Origin: Halieaceae bacterium
GTDB lineage: Bacteria > Pseudomonadota > Gammaproteobacteria > Pseudomonadales > Halieaceae
Direction: 5' to 3'
Length of the DNA: 7,800 nucleotides
Assembly (NCBI GenBank): GCA_018666295.1
Contig: JABIZW010000129.1
Span: 1-7,800, forward strand
In this document: piece after piece, positions 1-6,545 of the stretch
Position numbering within the stretch: position 1 is the stretch's first letter
Layout: the number at the start of each line of letters is the position of its first letter
Program-made: the position numbers and the translations under genes
Notes under the pieces: generated by a model
Databases searched by the model: none
What the model saw: only the letters and a program-made list of their open reading frames with translations
Told to the model about the DNA's origin: nothing

Positions 1-2
1 AT

Positions 3-1196
3 ACTTTTGGCGGTCTTGATAAGCTTGCAGACAAGCGCGTGGCGGTTATTGGTACAGGGGCGACGGCCGTACAGTGCGTACCGCACCTCGCCGCCGGTGC
101 CAAAGCGCTCTACGTGTTCCAGCGCACACCCTCATCAATCGATGTTCGTAACAATACCGAGTTGGATCCGACGTGGGTGCAAGCCCAGTCTCCCGGTTGG
201 CACCAAAAACGTCGCACCAATTTTGAGTCGATTCTTGCCGGTATGCCCGTCAAAAAAGACTTAGTGCGTGACGGCTGGACCGAAGCGTTTCGCGACATTT
301 TCGGCGAATTACGGCACTTTCAGCCTTCAAAAGGACGTTTGATGCTTTGGGCCATGGCCTGGCTCGTTACTGGCGCTCGTAAGGAGCGCGGGCTCAAGCA
401 GTACCTCACGGACAAAGCCATGGTGCACATGGGTCTTCAAGAAAAAATGGAGATGGCCGATTTTGCCAAAATGGAAAAAGTTCGAGCGCGAGCCGACAGT
501 CTTGTCGAGAACGCCGAGACTGCTGAGTCCCTCAAGCCCTATTACCGTCAATTTTGTAAACGCCCGTGTTTTCACGATGAGTATTTGCAGTCGTTCAATA
601 AACCTAACGTGACCTTGGTGGATACAGAGGGGGCCGGTGTTGACGCTTTTACTGAGACCGGTCTGACGGTTAACGGAATCGAGTACGACGTCGACTGTGT
701 GGTGTTTGCAACGGGCTTTGAAGTCGGGACCGACTACTCTCAACGCGCGGGTTACTCCATTACGGGTGTCGATGGTCTGACTATTTCTCAGAAGTGGGCG
801 GACGGTATGGCAACGTTTCATGGACTGCACGCCCGAGGCTTTCCCAATGCCTTTTTCTTTGGTCCTCAGCAGTCAGGTTTTACCGCCACATATACCTTTG
901 CACTTGATGAAAACGCGATGCAAACCGCCTACATTTTAAGCGAGCTGCAAAAGCGTGGTGCGAGTCGCGTGGATGCGTCCGAGAAGGCCGAGGCGCTTTG
1001 GATTAACACCATTAAGCGGGTAGCGCGACAAACCGAAGAGTTCCAAAAATCATGCACGCCGGGTTACTACAACAACGAAGGTCATGTTGAGTTTGAGTCC
1101 CAAAACACGTTTTATGGCGGCGGTCCCATCGAGTTTTTCAATCTCATGGCGAAGTGGCGAAAGGCGGGTGACTTAAAAGGTCTCGAAATCTCATAG
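3..1196 (+). CDS. Type I Baeyer-Villiger / flavin-containing monooxygenase, 5'-truncated
   Basis: Probable FAD- and NADPH-dependent monooxygenase that inserts oxygen next to a ketone carbonyl, giving an ester or lactone; cytoplasmic. The frame is open from base 3 through a TAG stop, giving 397 residues. Family members usually have about 500-600, so the FAD-binding first Rossmann fold and the BVMO fingerprint lie upstream of the window. Seen here: the second (NADPH) Rossmann motif GTGATA at fragment residues 17-22, followed by FQRTPSSID; a CKRPCFHDEYL segment around residues 185-195; the conserved ATG turn in VVFATGFE near 233-240; and a C-terminal YNNEG...FYGGGPIEFF stretch typical of this family. 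The GTG at 39 encodes the valine leading into the Rossmann strand and is not a real start. It is probably co-transcribed with the carboxyltransferase 47 bases downstream. The substrate (steroid, terpenoid, cyclic or linear ketone) cannot be read from the fragment. Confidence 0.9.
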   Translation, partial: TFGGLDKLADKRVAVIGTGATAVQCVPHLAAGAKALYVFQRTPSSIDVRNNTELDPTWVQAQSPGWHQKRRTNFESILAGMPVKKDLVRDGWTEAFRDIFGELRHFQPSKGRLMLWAMAWLVTGARKERGLKQYLTDKAMVHMGLQEKMEMADFAKMEKVRARADSLVENAETAESLKPYYRQFCKRPCFHDEYLQSFNKPNVTLVDTEGAGVDAFTETGLTVNGIEYDVDCVVFATGFEVGTDYSQRAGYSITGVDGLTISQKWADGMATFHGLHARGFPNAFFFGPQQSGFTATYTFALDENAMQTAYILSELQKRGASRVDASEKAEALWINTIKRVARQTEEFQKSCTPGYYNNEGHVEFESQNTFYGGGPIEFFNLMAKWRKAGDLKGLEIS

Positions 1197-1243
1197 CAGT
1201 CCACGTTATGGTTTCTCGGTAGGCACACCACATTGGAAAACGC

Positions 1244-2797
1244 ATGAGCTGGAAACCTGAAGTCGATGAAATCAAGAGGCGCCGTGAGCTCGCACTTGCG
1301 CAAGGTGGTGTTGACGCCGTCGCTAAACAGCACAGTCAGAACCGCCTAACCATTCGTGAGCGTGTTGATGAGCTCCTCGACGAGGGGACGTTTGAGGAGT
1401 TAGGCCCTGTCGCTGGGACGCCTGTCTATAACGAGGCGGGAGAGCTTGTTAGTTACGATCCAGCCAACTTCATTCTGGGCTTTGGCAAAGTGAATGGCCG
1501 CCGCGTCATTGTAGGCGGCGAGGATTTTACGATGCGCGGTGGCTCGCCCTCACCTGCGGGTCTTCGAAAAAGTGTTTACGCTGAGGATCTTGCCGTTCAG
1601 TACAAAGTGCCCTTGGTTCGCTTGCACGAGGGTTCGGGTGGCAGTGTCGGGGGTACTGGAGGTAAAGGTTCCAGCCTTCCGGGCCCTGTTAACGCGCCGT
1701 CGCGTTTTCGCTCAGTAGCGCAGGCGATGGCAACCGTACCGGTGGCGACCGCGGCGATGGGCGCTGTGGCGGGGCTTCCGGCAGGCAGACTTGTTGCTTC
1801 GCACTTCTCAGTGATGTCCAAGAGCACTGCCCAAATCATTACTGCGGGTCCCGCGGTTGTTGAGCGTGCCATGGGTGAAAAAAAGACCAAAGACGAGTTA
1901 GGCGGCTGGAAAGTCCACACCAAAAACGGCACCGTCGACAACGGTGCGGACGACGAGCGCGCCTGTATCGAGGAGATAAAGCGTTTCCTCTCCTACATGC
2001 CCGATCATATCAACCAGTTAGCGCCCGTTCTGGCGTGCGATGACCCGATCGATCGGTGTGATGCGTCACTGCTTGACGTCGTGCCGCGTGACCGCCGTGT
2101 CGCATTTGAGATGCGCAAGGTCATTAAGGCGGTATTTGATGAGGACAGCTTTTTTGAGATGGGAAAAGGCTACGGCCGCTCTCAAATTACCGGTCTCGCA
2201 CGCCTCAACGGGCAAACGGTGGGGGTCTGGGGCAACGACTGTAAGTTTCTCGCAGGCTCGATGACCGCTGACGGTGCACACAAAGCCCGTCGATTCATGG
2301 AACTTTGTGAGGCGTTTACACTGCCCATCGTCACGCTGGTCGATGAGCCGGGGTTTATGATTGGGAGTCAAGCAGAGAAGGAGGCGACCATCAGGCATGG
2401 GACATCAGCGGTGCTCACCGCGGCGATGACCACGGTTCCCTGGGCGGCCGTGATGGTTCGCCGGTCGTTCGGTGTCGCGCAGGCGGCGCACTACGGTCCC
2501 GAGGCGTATGTGCTGGCATGGCCTTCAGCCGAGAGTGGTCCTTTGCCTGTCGAGGGGGGTGTTGCGGTGGCCTTTCGACGTGAAATCGAGGCGGCGCCAG
2601 ACCCTGATGCCAAGCGACGCGAGCTTGAGGAGATGCTGGCGGCTAAACAGTCGCCATTCCCACGTGCTGAGGCGCTGTCGGTGCACGACCTGATTGATCC
2701 GCGTGAGACGCGGCCTGAACTCTGTAAATGGTTGGCTCGTGTCCAGCCCTTGCTACCTGATTTACTGGGCCCATCGGCCTTCGCCATTAGACCTTGA
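1244..2797 (+). CDS. Acyl-CoA carboxylase, carboxyltransferase (beta) subunit
   Basis: Transfers the carboxyl group from carboxybiotin to an acyl-CoA; partner of a biotin carboxylase and a biotin carrier; cytoplasmic. At 517 residues it has the full length of the PccB/MccB/AccD5 family, with two crotonase-like halves. The N-terminal half carries GSGGSVGGTGG (residues 130-140), where SGG corresponds to the first oxyanion-hole glycines. The C-terminal half has FLAGSMTADGAHKARRF (335-351), LVDEPGF (365-371), RHG (384-386) and AWPSAESG (425-432). The family usually has RK-[AS]-[YF]-GGAYD where this protein has RRSFGVAQA (406-414), and usually MGAEGAV where it has PLPVEGGV. The acyl pocket is therefore divergent, and propionyl-, methylcrotonyl- or acetyl-CoA specificity should not be assumed. 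The start ATG has a modest upstream TGGA at 1234-1237. The biotinyl protein gene follows after 17 bases, supporting a shared complex. Family certain, substrate unknown. Confidence 0.93.
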   Translation: MSWKPEVDEIKRRRELALAQGGVDAVAKQHSQNRLTIRERVDELLDEGTFEELGPVAGTPVYNEAGELVSYDPANFILGFGKVNGRRVIVGGEDFTMRGGSPSPAGLRKSVYAEDLAVQYKVPLVRLHEGSGGSVGGTGGKGSSLPGPVNAPSRFRSVAQAMATVPVATAAMGAVAGLPAGRLVASHFSVMSKSTAQIITAGPAVVERAMGEKKTKDELGGWKVHTKNGTVDNGADDERACIEEIKRFLSYMPDHINQLAPVLACDDPIDRCDASLLDVVPRDRRVAFEMRKVIKAVFDEDSFFEMGKGYGRSQITGLARLNGQTVGVWGNDCKFLAGSMTADGAHKARRFMELCEAFTLPIVTLVDEPGFMIGSQAEKEATIRHGTSAVLTAAMTTVPWAAVMVRRSFGVAQAAHYGPEAYVLAWPSAESGPLPVEGGVAVAFRREIEAAPDPDAKRRELEEMLAAKQSPFPRAEALSVHDLIDPRETRPELCKWLARVQPLLPDLLGPSAFAIRP

Positions 2798-2801
2798 TAC
2801 T

Positions 2802-2806
2802 GGGAG
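2802..2806 (+). promoter_or_regulatory. Ribosome binding site fixing the biotinyl protein start
   Basis: GGGAG lies 8 bases before the ATG at 2815. The same frame could also begin at a TTG at 2794 that overlaps the carboxyltransferase stop (TTGA), but that codon lacks a comparable SD and would add seven residues not needed by the biotinyl fold. The ATG is therefore preferred. Confidence 0.7.
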
Positions 2807-2814
2807 ATACGTTG

Positions 2815-3027
2815 ATGACAAAGATCGAACTGGAAACGGGTGGTTCAGTCTGGAAGCTTCTGGTTGCAGAGGGCGACATCGTTGAGGAAGGTCAGACCTT
2901 ATTTATTCTTGAGGTCATGAAGATGGAGGTGCCTTACGAGGCACCTCAGTCGGGAACGGTTACCACATTGCACATTGCCGAGGGGGACTCGGTAGCTGAG
3001 GACGATGTCGCTTTAGAAATTGGTTAG
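2815..3027 (+). CDS. Stand-alone biotinyl (lipoyl-like) carrier protein of acyl-CoA carboxylase
   Basis: Small cytoplasmic carrier that is biotinylated on a lysine and shuttles CO2 between biotin carboxylase and the carboxyltransferase. The 70 residues are a biotinyl domain and nothing else: the first beta-sheet half with a WKLLVAEGD turn (13-21), the biotinylation site EVMKM at 33-37 with target Lys36, and a second half with the matching hairpin LHIAEGDSV. Thirty-four residues follow the lysine, as is usual when this domain ends a protein. The site is EVMKM rather than the common bacterial EAMKM; the valine form is familiar from eukaryotic acetyl-CoA carboxylases. There is no Ala/Pro-rich linker as in E. 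coli AccB, so the protein is a minimal carrier. It sits 17 bases after the carboxyltransferase and is probably translated with it. A lipoyl carrier is the main alternative, but the MKM motif and neighbour make biotin much more likely. Confidence 0.9.
   Translation: MTKIELETGGSVWKLLVAEGDIVEEGQTLFILEVMKMEVPYEAPQSGTVTTLHIAEGDSVAEDDVALEIG
2926..2947. repeat. Perfect 8-bp inverted repeat inside the biotinyl gene
   Basis: GAGGTGCC (2926-2933) and GGCACCTC (2940-2947) form a perfect 8-bp stem around the 6-base loop TTACGA. It lies directly after the codons of the MKM biotinylation motif. No T-tract follows on either strand, so it is not a classical intrinsic terminator; it may only reflect codon choice for Glu-Val-Pro and Glu-Ala-Pro. 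Confidence 0.5.
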
Positions 3028-3028
3028 G

Positions 3029-4969
3029 TTATTCCTCGTAGCTCAGACCCCAGCCATAAGGGAACAGCGGATTAGCCGTATCATCGGGTACGTCTTCCAG
3101 CTGGGCTTCCACTTCAGCCATCGACGAGGGCAGCTCGAAAGGCAACTTCGCACTTGGATTGTGCTTGCCGAACACGACATCCAACATGGCTTCATCTGAT
3201 ACCCCAAAGGTTCCTACCAGCGCGCCACTCATGTTTTTAAGCTCGGTCAGGACAGCGGGCCGGTTGAGGTCAACCAAGGTCACCAGCTGACTGACATCGC
3301 TGTAGGCCGCGGCCTTGGCAAGAATCTCATCGCTAAACGCCAAATTGGTATCGGGAAAGCGTGTGGCCATCATCTGATCGAAGGTGCTGTCGGTGCCGGC
3401 CGGTTGGTTGCCATTAAAGACGGTGTTGAGGAATAGCAATACCACGTCGGCCTGCTCGGGCTTATCGACAACCGTTCCGAATTTGGCTGCGACACTGGGC
3501 TCTAGGCCATCGACGAAGATCCGCGTCTCAGCGGCTAATGGTAGCGCGCTACTAACATTGTCCAGCAACACCACAGCGTTTCGCTGCGCAGTCATACCGA
3601 GTGCGACGTAATGGGGCAGGTTCACTGCGTCTTCGACTGCGGTTTCATCGACAAACGGCGACTCGAAAAGCCCTAGATCGAATTTGTTTTTCAAAATTCT
3701 GCGAACTGACTCATCGATGCGTGCTTCGTTGATGACGCCTTGATTCACCAAATCCACGATGTATTCGGGCTCGCTCTCCCCGCCGTATTGATCAACCCCA
3801 GCCTCGATCGACTTTAGATAACGTTCTTCCACGGTGAGTGGCTCAACGCCCCATATGCGACCAGTAATAACGCCCCAGTCGGTACAGATGACACCCTCAA
3901 ACCCGAGTTTATCGCGGAGGAGGTCGGTCAAAATATAGCGATTGAATGCCATGGCGACGTCCTCATCGGTTTGTCCGGTGGGAATGCCGTAATAGGGCAT
4001 AACGACACGCATGTCGTTCTCAATGGCGGCGATAAAGGGGGCGAGGTGATAGTCAAAGTTGTGACCTGGGTAGACCTGACTTTCGCCCGATTTGAGGTGT
4101 GGGTCTAGACCATCCAACTGAGGGCCGCCGCCCGGGAAATGCTTGACCATGGTCATGACGCTTTGATTGCCCAGGCTCTCTCCCTGAAAGCCCTTCATAT
4201 AAGCAATGGTCATTTCGGCTGACAGTTCTGCATTTGAGCCAAAGGTGCCAAAGTTTCTCGCCCAGCGGGGTTCAGTTGCCATATCGCTCATGGGGTGAAG
4301 CGCTGTGCTGAAACCCATGGCGCGGTACTCGGCTGCCGCAATTTTCCCAAAGGTCTCCAGCATGTTGGCATCTCGACCCGCTGCGAACCCCAGTTGAGAT
4401 GGCCACTTGGAAACGCCACCCAGAGTAAAGGACGCAATCCCGCCGCCCCTCGGGACTTCGTGAACCGGGTCGCTACTGATAGAGAGCGGAATACCGAGAC
4501 GCGTCCTTTCCGCAATTTGCTGCAATTCGTTGAGTCGCTTGGCAATGTTTGCAGGGCTGGCACCGCCATAGAAATTAAAGTGAGTCAGTGATTTGTGTGT
4601 GATGAGTTCCTCGATGGCCGTACCCGCATTCATCGCTTCAAGAAAGACTCGGAACAGGGGGTCGGGTTCAATCAGCACGGGCGGGTGAAACATTTGACCG
4701 ACTTTTTCGTCGAGGGTCATTTGACTCAGGAGATCCTCTACCCGATCGGCCGTAGCGATGCGGTAGTCCTCATAGGGATCAAGAGAGCCGTTACGGTTTA
4801 AGTCGCGGAAGTCTTCTCCGTCCATGTTGATGGGCGCGGCAACGGATGATTGGGCAAACGATGCCTTCATTTTGCTGATGGGCTTTAAGAAAAGGTTGGT
4901 CGCGTAAAGGGCTGTCATGACGACAGCCGTGATTATCACGCTAGCGACAAGTTTGATGAGTGTTTTCAT
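3029..4969 (-). CDS. Glycoside hydrolase family 3 protein (beta-glucosidase-like), membrane-anchored or secreted
   Basis: Retaining exo-acting glycosidase by family, probably cutting beta-linked glucosides or oligosaccharides in the periplasm. The 646 residues begin with a basic start and a hydrophobic segment (about residues 5-28), either a signal anchor or a signal peptide perhaps cut after ASFA at 36-39. Residues 56-67 (DLNRNGSLDPYE) form a 12-position EF-hand-like calcium loop. The N-terminal (alpha/beta)8 domain follows, with MTLDEKVGQM (84-93), EPRWARNFGTFG (233-244), VKHFPGGG (275-282) and ICTDWG (361-366), where Asp364 is the predicted nucleophile. The C-terminal alpha/beta domain has RNAVVLLD (463-470) and ends with LFPYGWGLSY (635-644), the usual GH3 ending. 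The catalytic acid/base Glu cannot be located with confidence. AGGA at 4979-4982 on the minus strand, 9 bases before the ATG, supports this start. It is the only minus-strand gene and is probably monocistronic. Confidence 0.92.
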   Translation of the reverse strand: MKTLIKLVASVIITAVVMTALYATNLFLKPISKMKASFAQSSVAAPINMDGEDFRDLNRNGSLDPYEDYRIATADRVEDLLSQMTLDEKVGQMFHPPVLIEPDPLFRVFLEAMNAGTAIEELITHKSLTHFNFYGGASPANIAKRLNELQQIAERTRLGIPLSISSDPVHEVPRGGGIASFTLGGVSKWPSQLGFAAGRDANMLETFGKIAAAEYRAMGFSTALHPMSDMATEPRWARNFGTFGSNAELSAEMTIAYMKGFQGESLGNQSVMTMVKHFPGGGPQLDGLDPHLKSGESQVYPGHNFDYHLAPFIAAIENDMRVVMPYYGIPTGQTDEDVAMAFNRYILTDLLRDKLGFEGVICTDWGVITGRIWGVEPLTVEERYLKSIEAGVDQYGGESEPEYIVDLVNQGVINEARIDESVRRILKNKFDLGLFESPFVDETAVEDAVNLPHYVALGMTAQRNAVVLLDNVSSALPLAAETRIFVDGLEPSVAAKFGTVVDKPEQADVVLLFLNTVFNGNQPAGTDSTFDQMMATRFPDTNLAFSDEILAKAAAYSDVSQLVTLVDLNRPAVLTELKNMSGALVGTFGVSDEAMLDVVFGKHNPSAKLPFELPSSMAEVEAQLEDVPDDTANPLFPYGWGLSYEE

Positions 4970-5077
4970 ACGATGAGTTCCTGCCCCAGTCGACGTGTTC
5001 AGTCATGATCTGTTGGGTTAAGGTAAAACGCATGGCCCTAAGCGTCCAATAAAAACCACGGCAGGAGTACGCGGACC
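4970..5077. promoter_or_regulatory. Divergent intergenic region between the GH3 and amidase genes
   Basis: These 108 bases lie between two divergent start codons, so promoters for both genes are expected here. Both ribosome binding sites are visible: AGGA at 4979-4982 (minus, for GH3) and AGGAG at 5063-5067 (plus, 10 bases before the amidase ATG). The AT-richer core (about 5011-5056) could hold promoter elements, but I see no convincing -35/-10 pair on either strand. No clear operator palindrome longer than 6 bp is present; GTCGAC and TCATGA are the only perfect short ones I noted. Confidence 0.5.
5063..5072 (+). repeat. 10-base direct repeat, copy 1, over the amidase ribosome binding site
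   Basis: AGGAGTACGC here is repeated exactly at 6627-6636, where it is the SD region of the AbgT-family transporter. In this copy the ATG comes 5 bases after the repeat. The SD part explains about half the match; the shared TACGC tail is not explained by it. Confidence 0.55.
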
Positions 5078-6526
5078 ATGTTGAACATGAGTGCTAAAGA
5101 GTTGGTCGCCAACATGCAGCAGGGCGAACTGTCGTCTGTTGAGGTCACAGAGTTTTACATCGATCGTATAAAACAGCAGAACGATTCGGTTAACGCGGTC
5201 ATTGCACAGCGGTTTGAGGAGGCGCTCGTTCAGGCGCATCACGCCGATGAGTGTGCGCGTGCCGGCGAACCAATCGGTGCACTCCACGGCCTACCCATGA
5301 CGATAAAAGACGCCTATGAAGTGACGGGTCTGACCTGTGAGGTTGGGCACCTACCGTATCAAGGGCGTGTCTCAACCCACGATGCTGTTGTGGTCGAGCG
5401 TCTTCGTGCCGCCGGCGCTATTATTTTAGGAAAAACCAACACGCCGCTTCAATGTGCAGACCTGCAAACCTATAACGCGATTCACGGCACAACGAACAAT
5501 CCGTACAATTTAGCGCATACGCCCGGAGGTTCTTCTGGCGGCGCGGCCGCCGCACTGGCGGCAGGAATGACACCGCTGGAGTTTGGCAGCGACATTGGAG
5601 GGTCTATCCGAACGCCGGCGCATTTTTGCGGCGTCTTTGGACATAAACCCACCTTCGATGTGATCCCTCAGCGAGGGCATGTGCCGCCAGCACACGGCGC
5701 CCTAACCGCATCGGCGCTGAGTGTCATGGGCCCTTTGGCGCGCTGCGTCGACGATCTAGCGCTTGCTTTCGATGTCACCGTGGGGCTCGACGACCAATCG
5801 GGTGCGGGTTTGAGACTGAGTTTGCCCCCGGCGAGCGTGAGTAACGTCCGATCGCTGCGCGTGGGGGTATGGCTGCGCGACGACTATTGTCCCATCGACA
5901 ACGAAACGTGCTTGGGCATTGAAGCGGCGAGTCGGTCGCTTGAGGCACTTGGCGCCACGGTCCATGAAGCCAAACCCAGCTTTGACTTGGCCCGGCACCA
6001 CGAGACTTATTTAATGCACTTGTCGGCCATTATTGGCGCGGGTTTTAGCGCACAACAAGTGGGTATGATGCAGCAGGTTGTGGATGCGGCACACCGTGAT
6101 GACAAATCGCCAAATGTCCTGCAGGCGCGCGGCACGTTGTTGCGCCACAGAGACTGGCTTATGTGGAATGAAATTCGTGCACACTTGAGCCAGCAGTGGC
6201 GTGCGTTTTTTAATGACTACGATGTATTGATTTGTCCGGTGACACCCACCACCGCCATGCTCCACGATCAGGAAACGAGCTACGCCGCCCGAACGATTAG
6301 GGTCAATGGCGAGGTGCGACCCTATTCGGATAATGTGGTTTGGGCGGGTGTGGCGACACTCTGTGGTTTGCCCGCAACGGCTGTTCCAGTGGGTCGGGAC
6401 AGTAACGGGCTGCCCTTTGGGCTCCAGGTTGTCGGTCCCGAATATGGTGATCACACGACATTGGCGGTTGCGCGAATGCTGGAAGAGGCGGGGTATCGCA
6501 GTGCACCTGTGGTGAGCTTCGCCTGA
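5078..6526 (+). CDS. Amidase-signature family hydrolase
   Basis: Hydrolyses a carboxylic amide to acid plus ammonia or amine; no signal peptide or membrane segment, so cytoplasmic. The 482 residues match the family's usual length. The Ser-cisSer-Lys triad is complete: Lys77 in MTIKDAYE (74-81), Ser152 in GGSSGG (150-155) and Ser176 in GSDIGGSIRTP (170-180). The spacings (75 and 24 residues) equal those of mammalian FAAH (Lys142, Ser217, Ser241). A conserved FGHKPT (187-192) and the terminal GLPFGLQVVGP (444-454) also fit. The start at 5078 is chosen because AGGAG lies 10 bases upstream; an in-frame ATG at 5087 would be 19 bases from it. The GatA subunit of the amidotransferase is unlikely, since no GatB or GatC neighbour is seen. 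An AbgT-type transporter follows in the same direction with a 111-base gap. Substrate unknown. Confidence 0.93.
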   Translation: MLNMSAKELVANMQQGELSSVEVTEFYIDRIKQQNDSVNAVIAQRFEEALVQAHHADECARAGEPIGALHGLPMTIKDAYEVTGLTCEVGHLPYQGRVSTHDAVVVERLRAAGAIILGKTNTPLQCADLQTYNAIHGTTNNPYNLAHTPGGSSGGAAAALAAGMTPLEFGSDIGGSIRTPAHFCGVFGHKPTFDVIPQRGHVPPAHGALTASALSVMGPLARCVDDLALAFDVTVGLDDQSGAGLRLSLPPASVSNVRSLRVGVWLRDDYCPIDNETCLGIEAASRSLEALGATVHEAKPSFDLARHHETYLMHLSAIIGAGFSAQQVGMMQQVVDAAHRDDKSPNVLQARGTLLRHRDWLMWNEIRAHLSQQWRAFFNDYDVLICPVTPTTAMLHDQETSYAARTIRVNGEVRPYSDNVVWAGVATLCGLPATAVPVGRDSNGLPFGLQVVGPEYGDHTTLAVARMLEEAGYRSAPVVSFA

Positions 6527-6531
6527 TCACC

Positions 6532-6537
6532 GGAGGG
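6532..6537 (+). promoter_or_regulatory. Strong Shine-Dalgarno sequence 6 bases after the amidase stop
   Basis: GGAGGG ends 8 bases before the ATG at 6546. It is as good an SD as any in this window, yet the only start it can serve is that of a 31-codon ORF. This is the main support for translation of that ORF. Confidence 0.45.
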
Positions 6538-6545
6538 CGCTGGTA

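Noticed and set aside
39..41. GTG at 39 as the true start of the monooxygenase
   Set aside because: The frame is open upstream to the window edge, the codon encodes a residue inside the NADPH-binding Rossmann strand, and the family needs about 150-200 more N-terminal residues.
327..830. 167-codon antisense ORF opposite the monooxygenase
   Set aside because: It lies wholly within a clearly conserved gene on the other strand, its product resembles no family I know, and I see no convincing SD. It is a shadow of the real frame.
2794..2814. Upstream TTG start for the biotinyl protein overlapping the carboxyltransferase stop
   Set aside because: The ATG at 2815 has GGGAG at 8 bases, and the fold begins there; the seven extra residues have no support.
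2996..3046. Interrupted inverted repeat (CTGAG-ACGA with TCGT-CTCAG) spanning both stop codons as a bidirectional terminator
   Set aside because: The stem is only 5 plus 4 bp with an internal bulge and a loop of about 30 bases, and no T-tract follows, so it is unlikely to terminate transcription.
5013..5041. TTGGGT with 17-base spacing to CCCTAA as an amidase promoter
   Set aside because: The -10 hexamer has a poor match to TATAAT, so this is no better than chance.
6011..6454. 147-codon antisense ORF opposite the amidase
   Set aside because: The plus-strand frame carries all amidase motifs; the antisense product is low in recognisable domains and is best explained by codon bias of the real gene.
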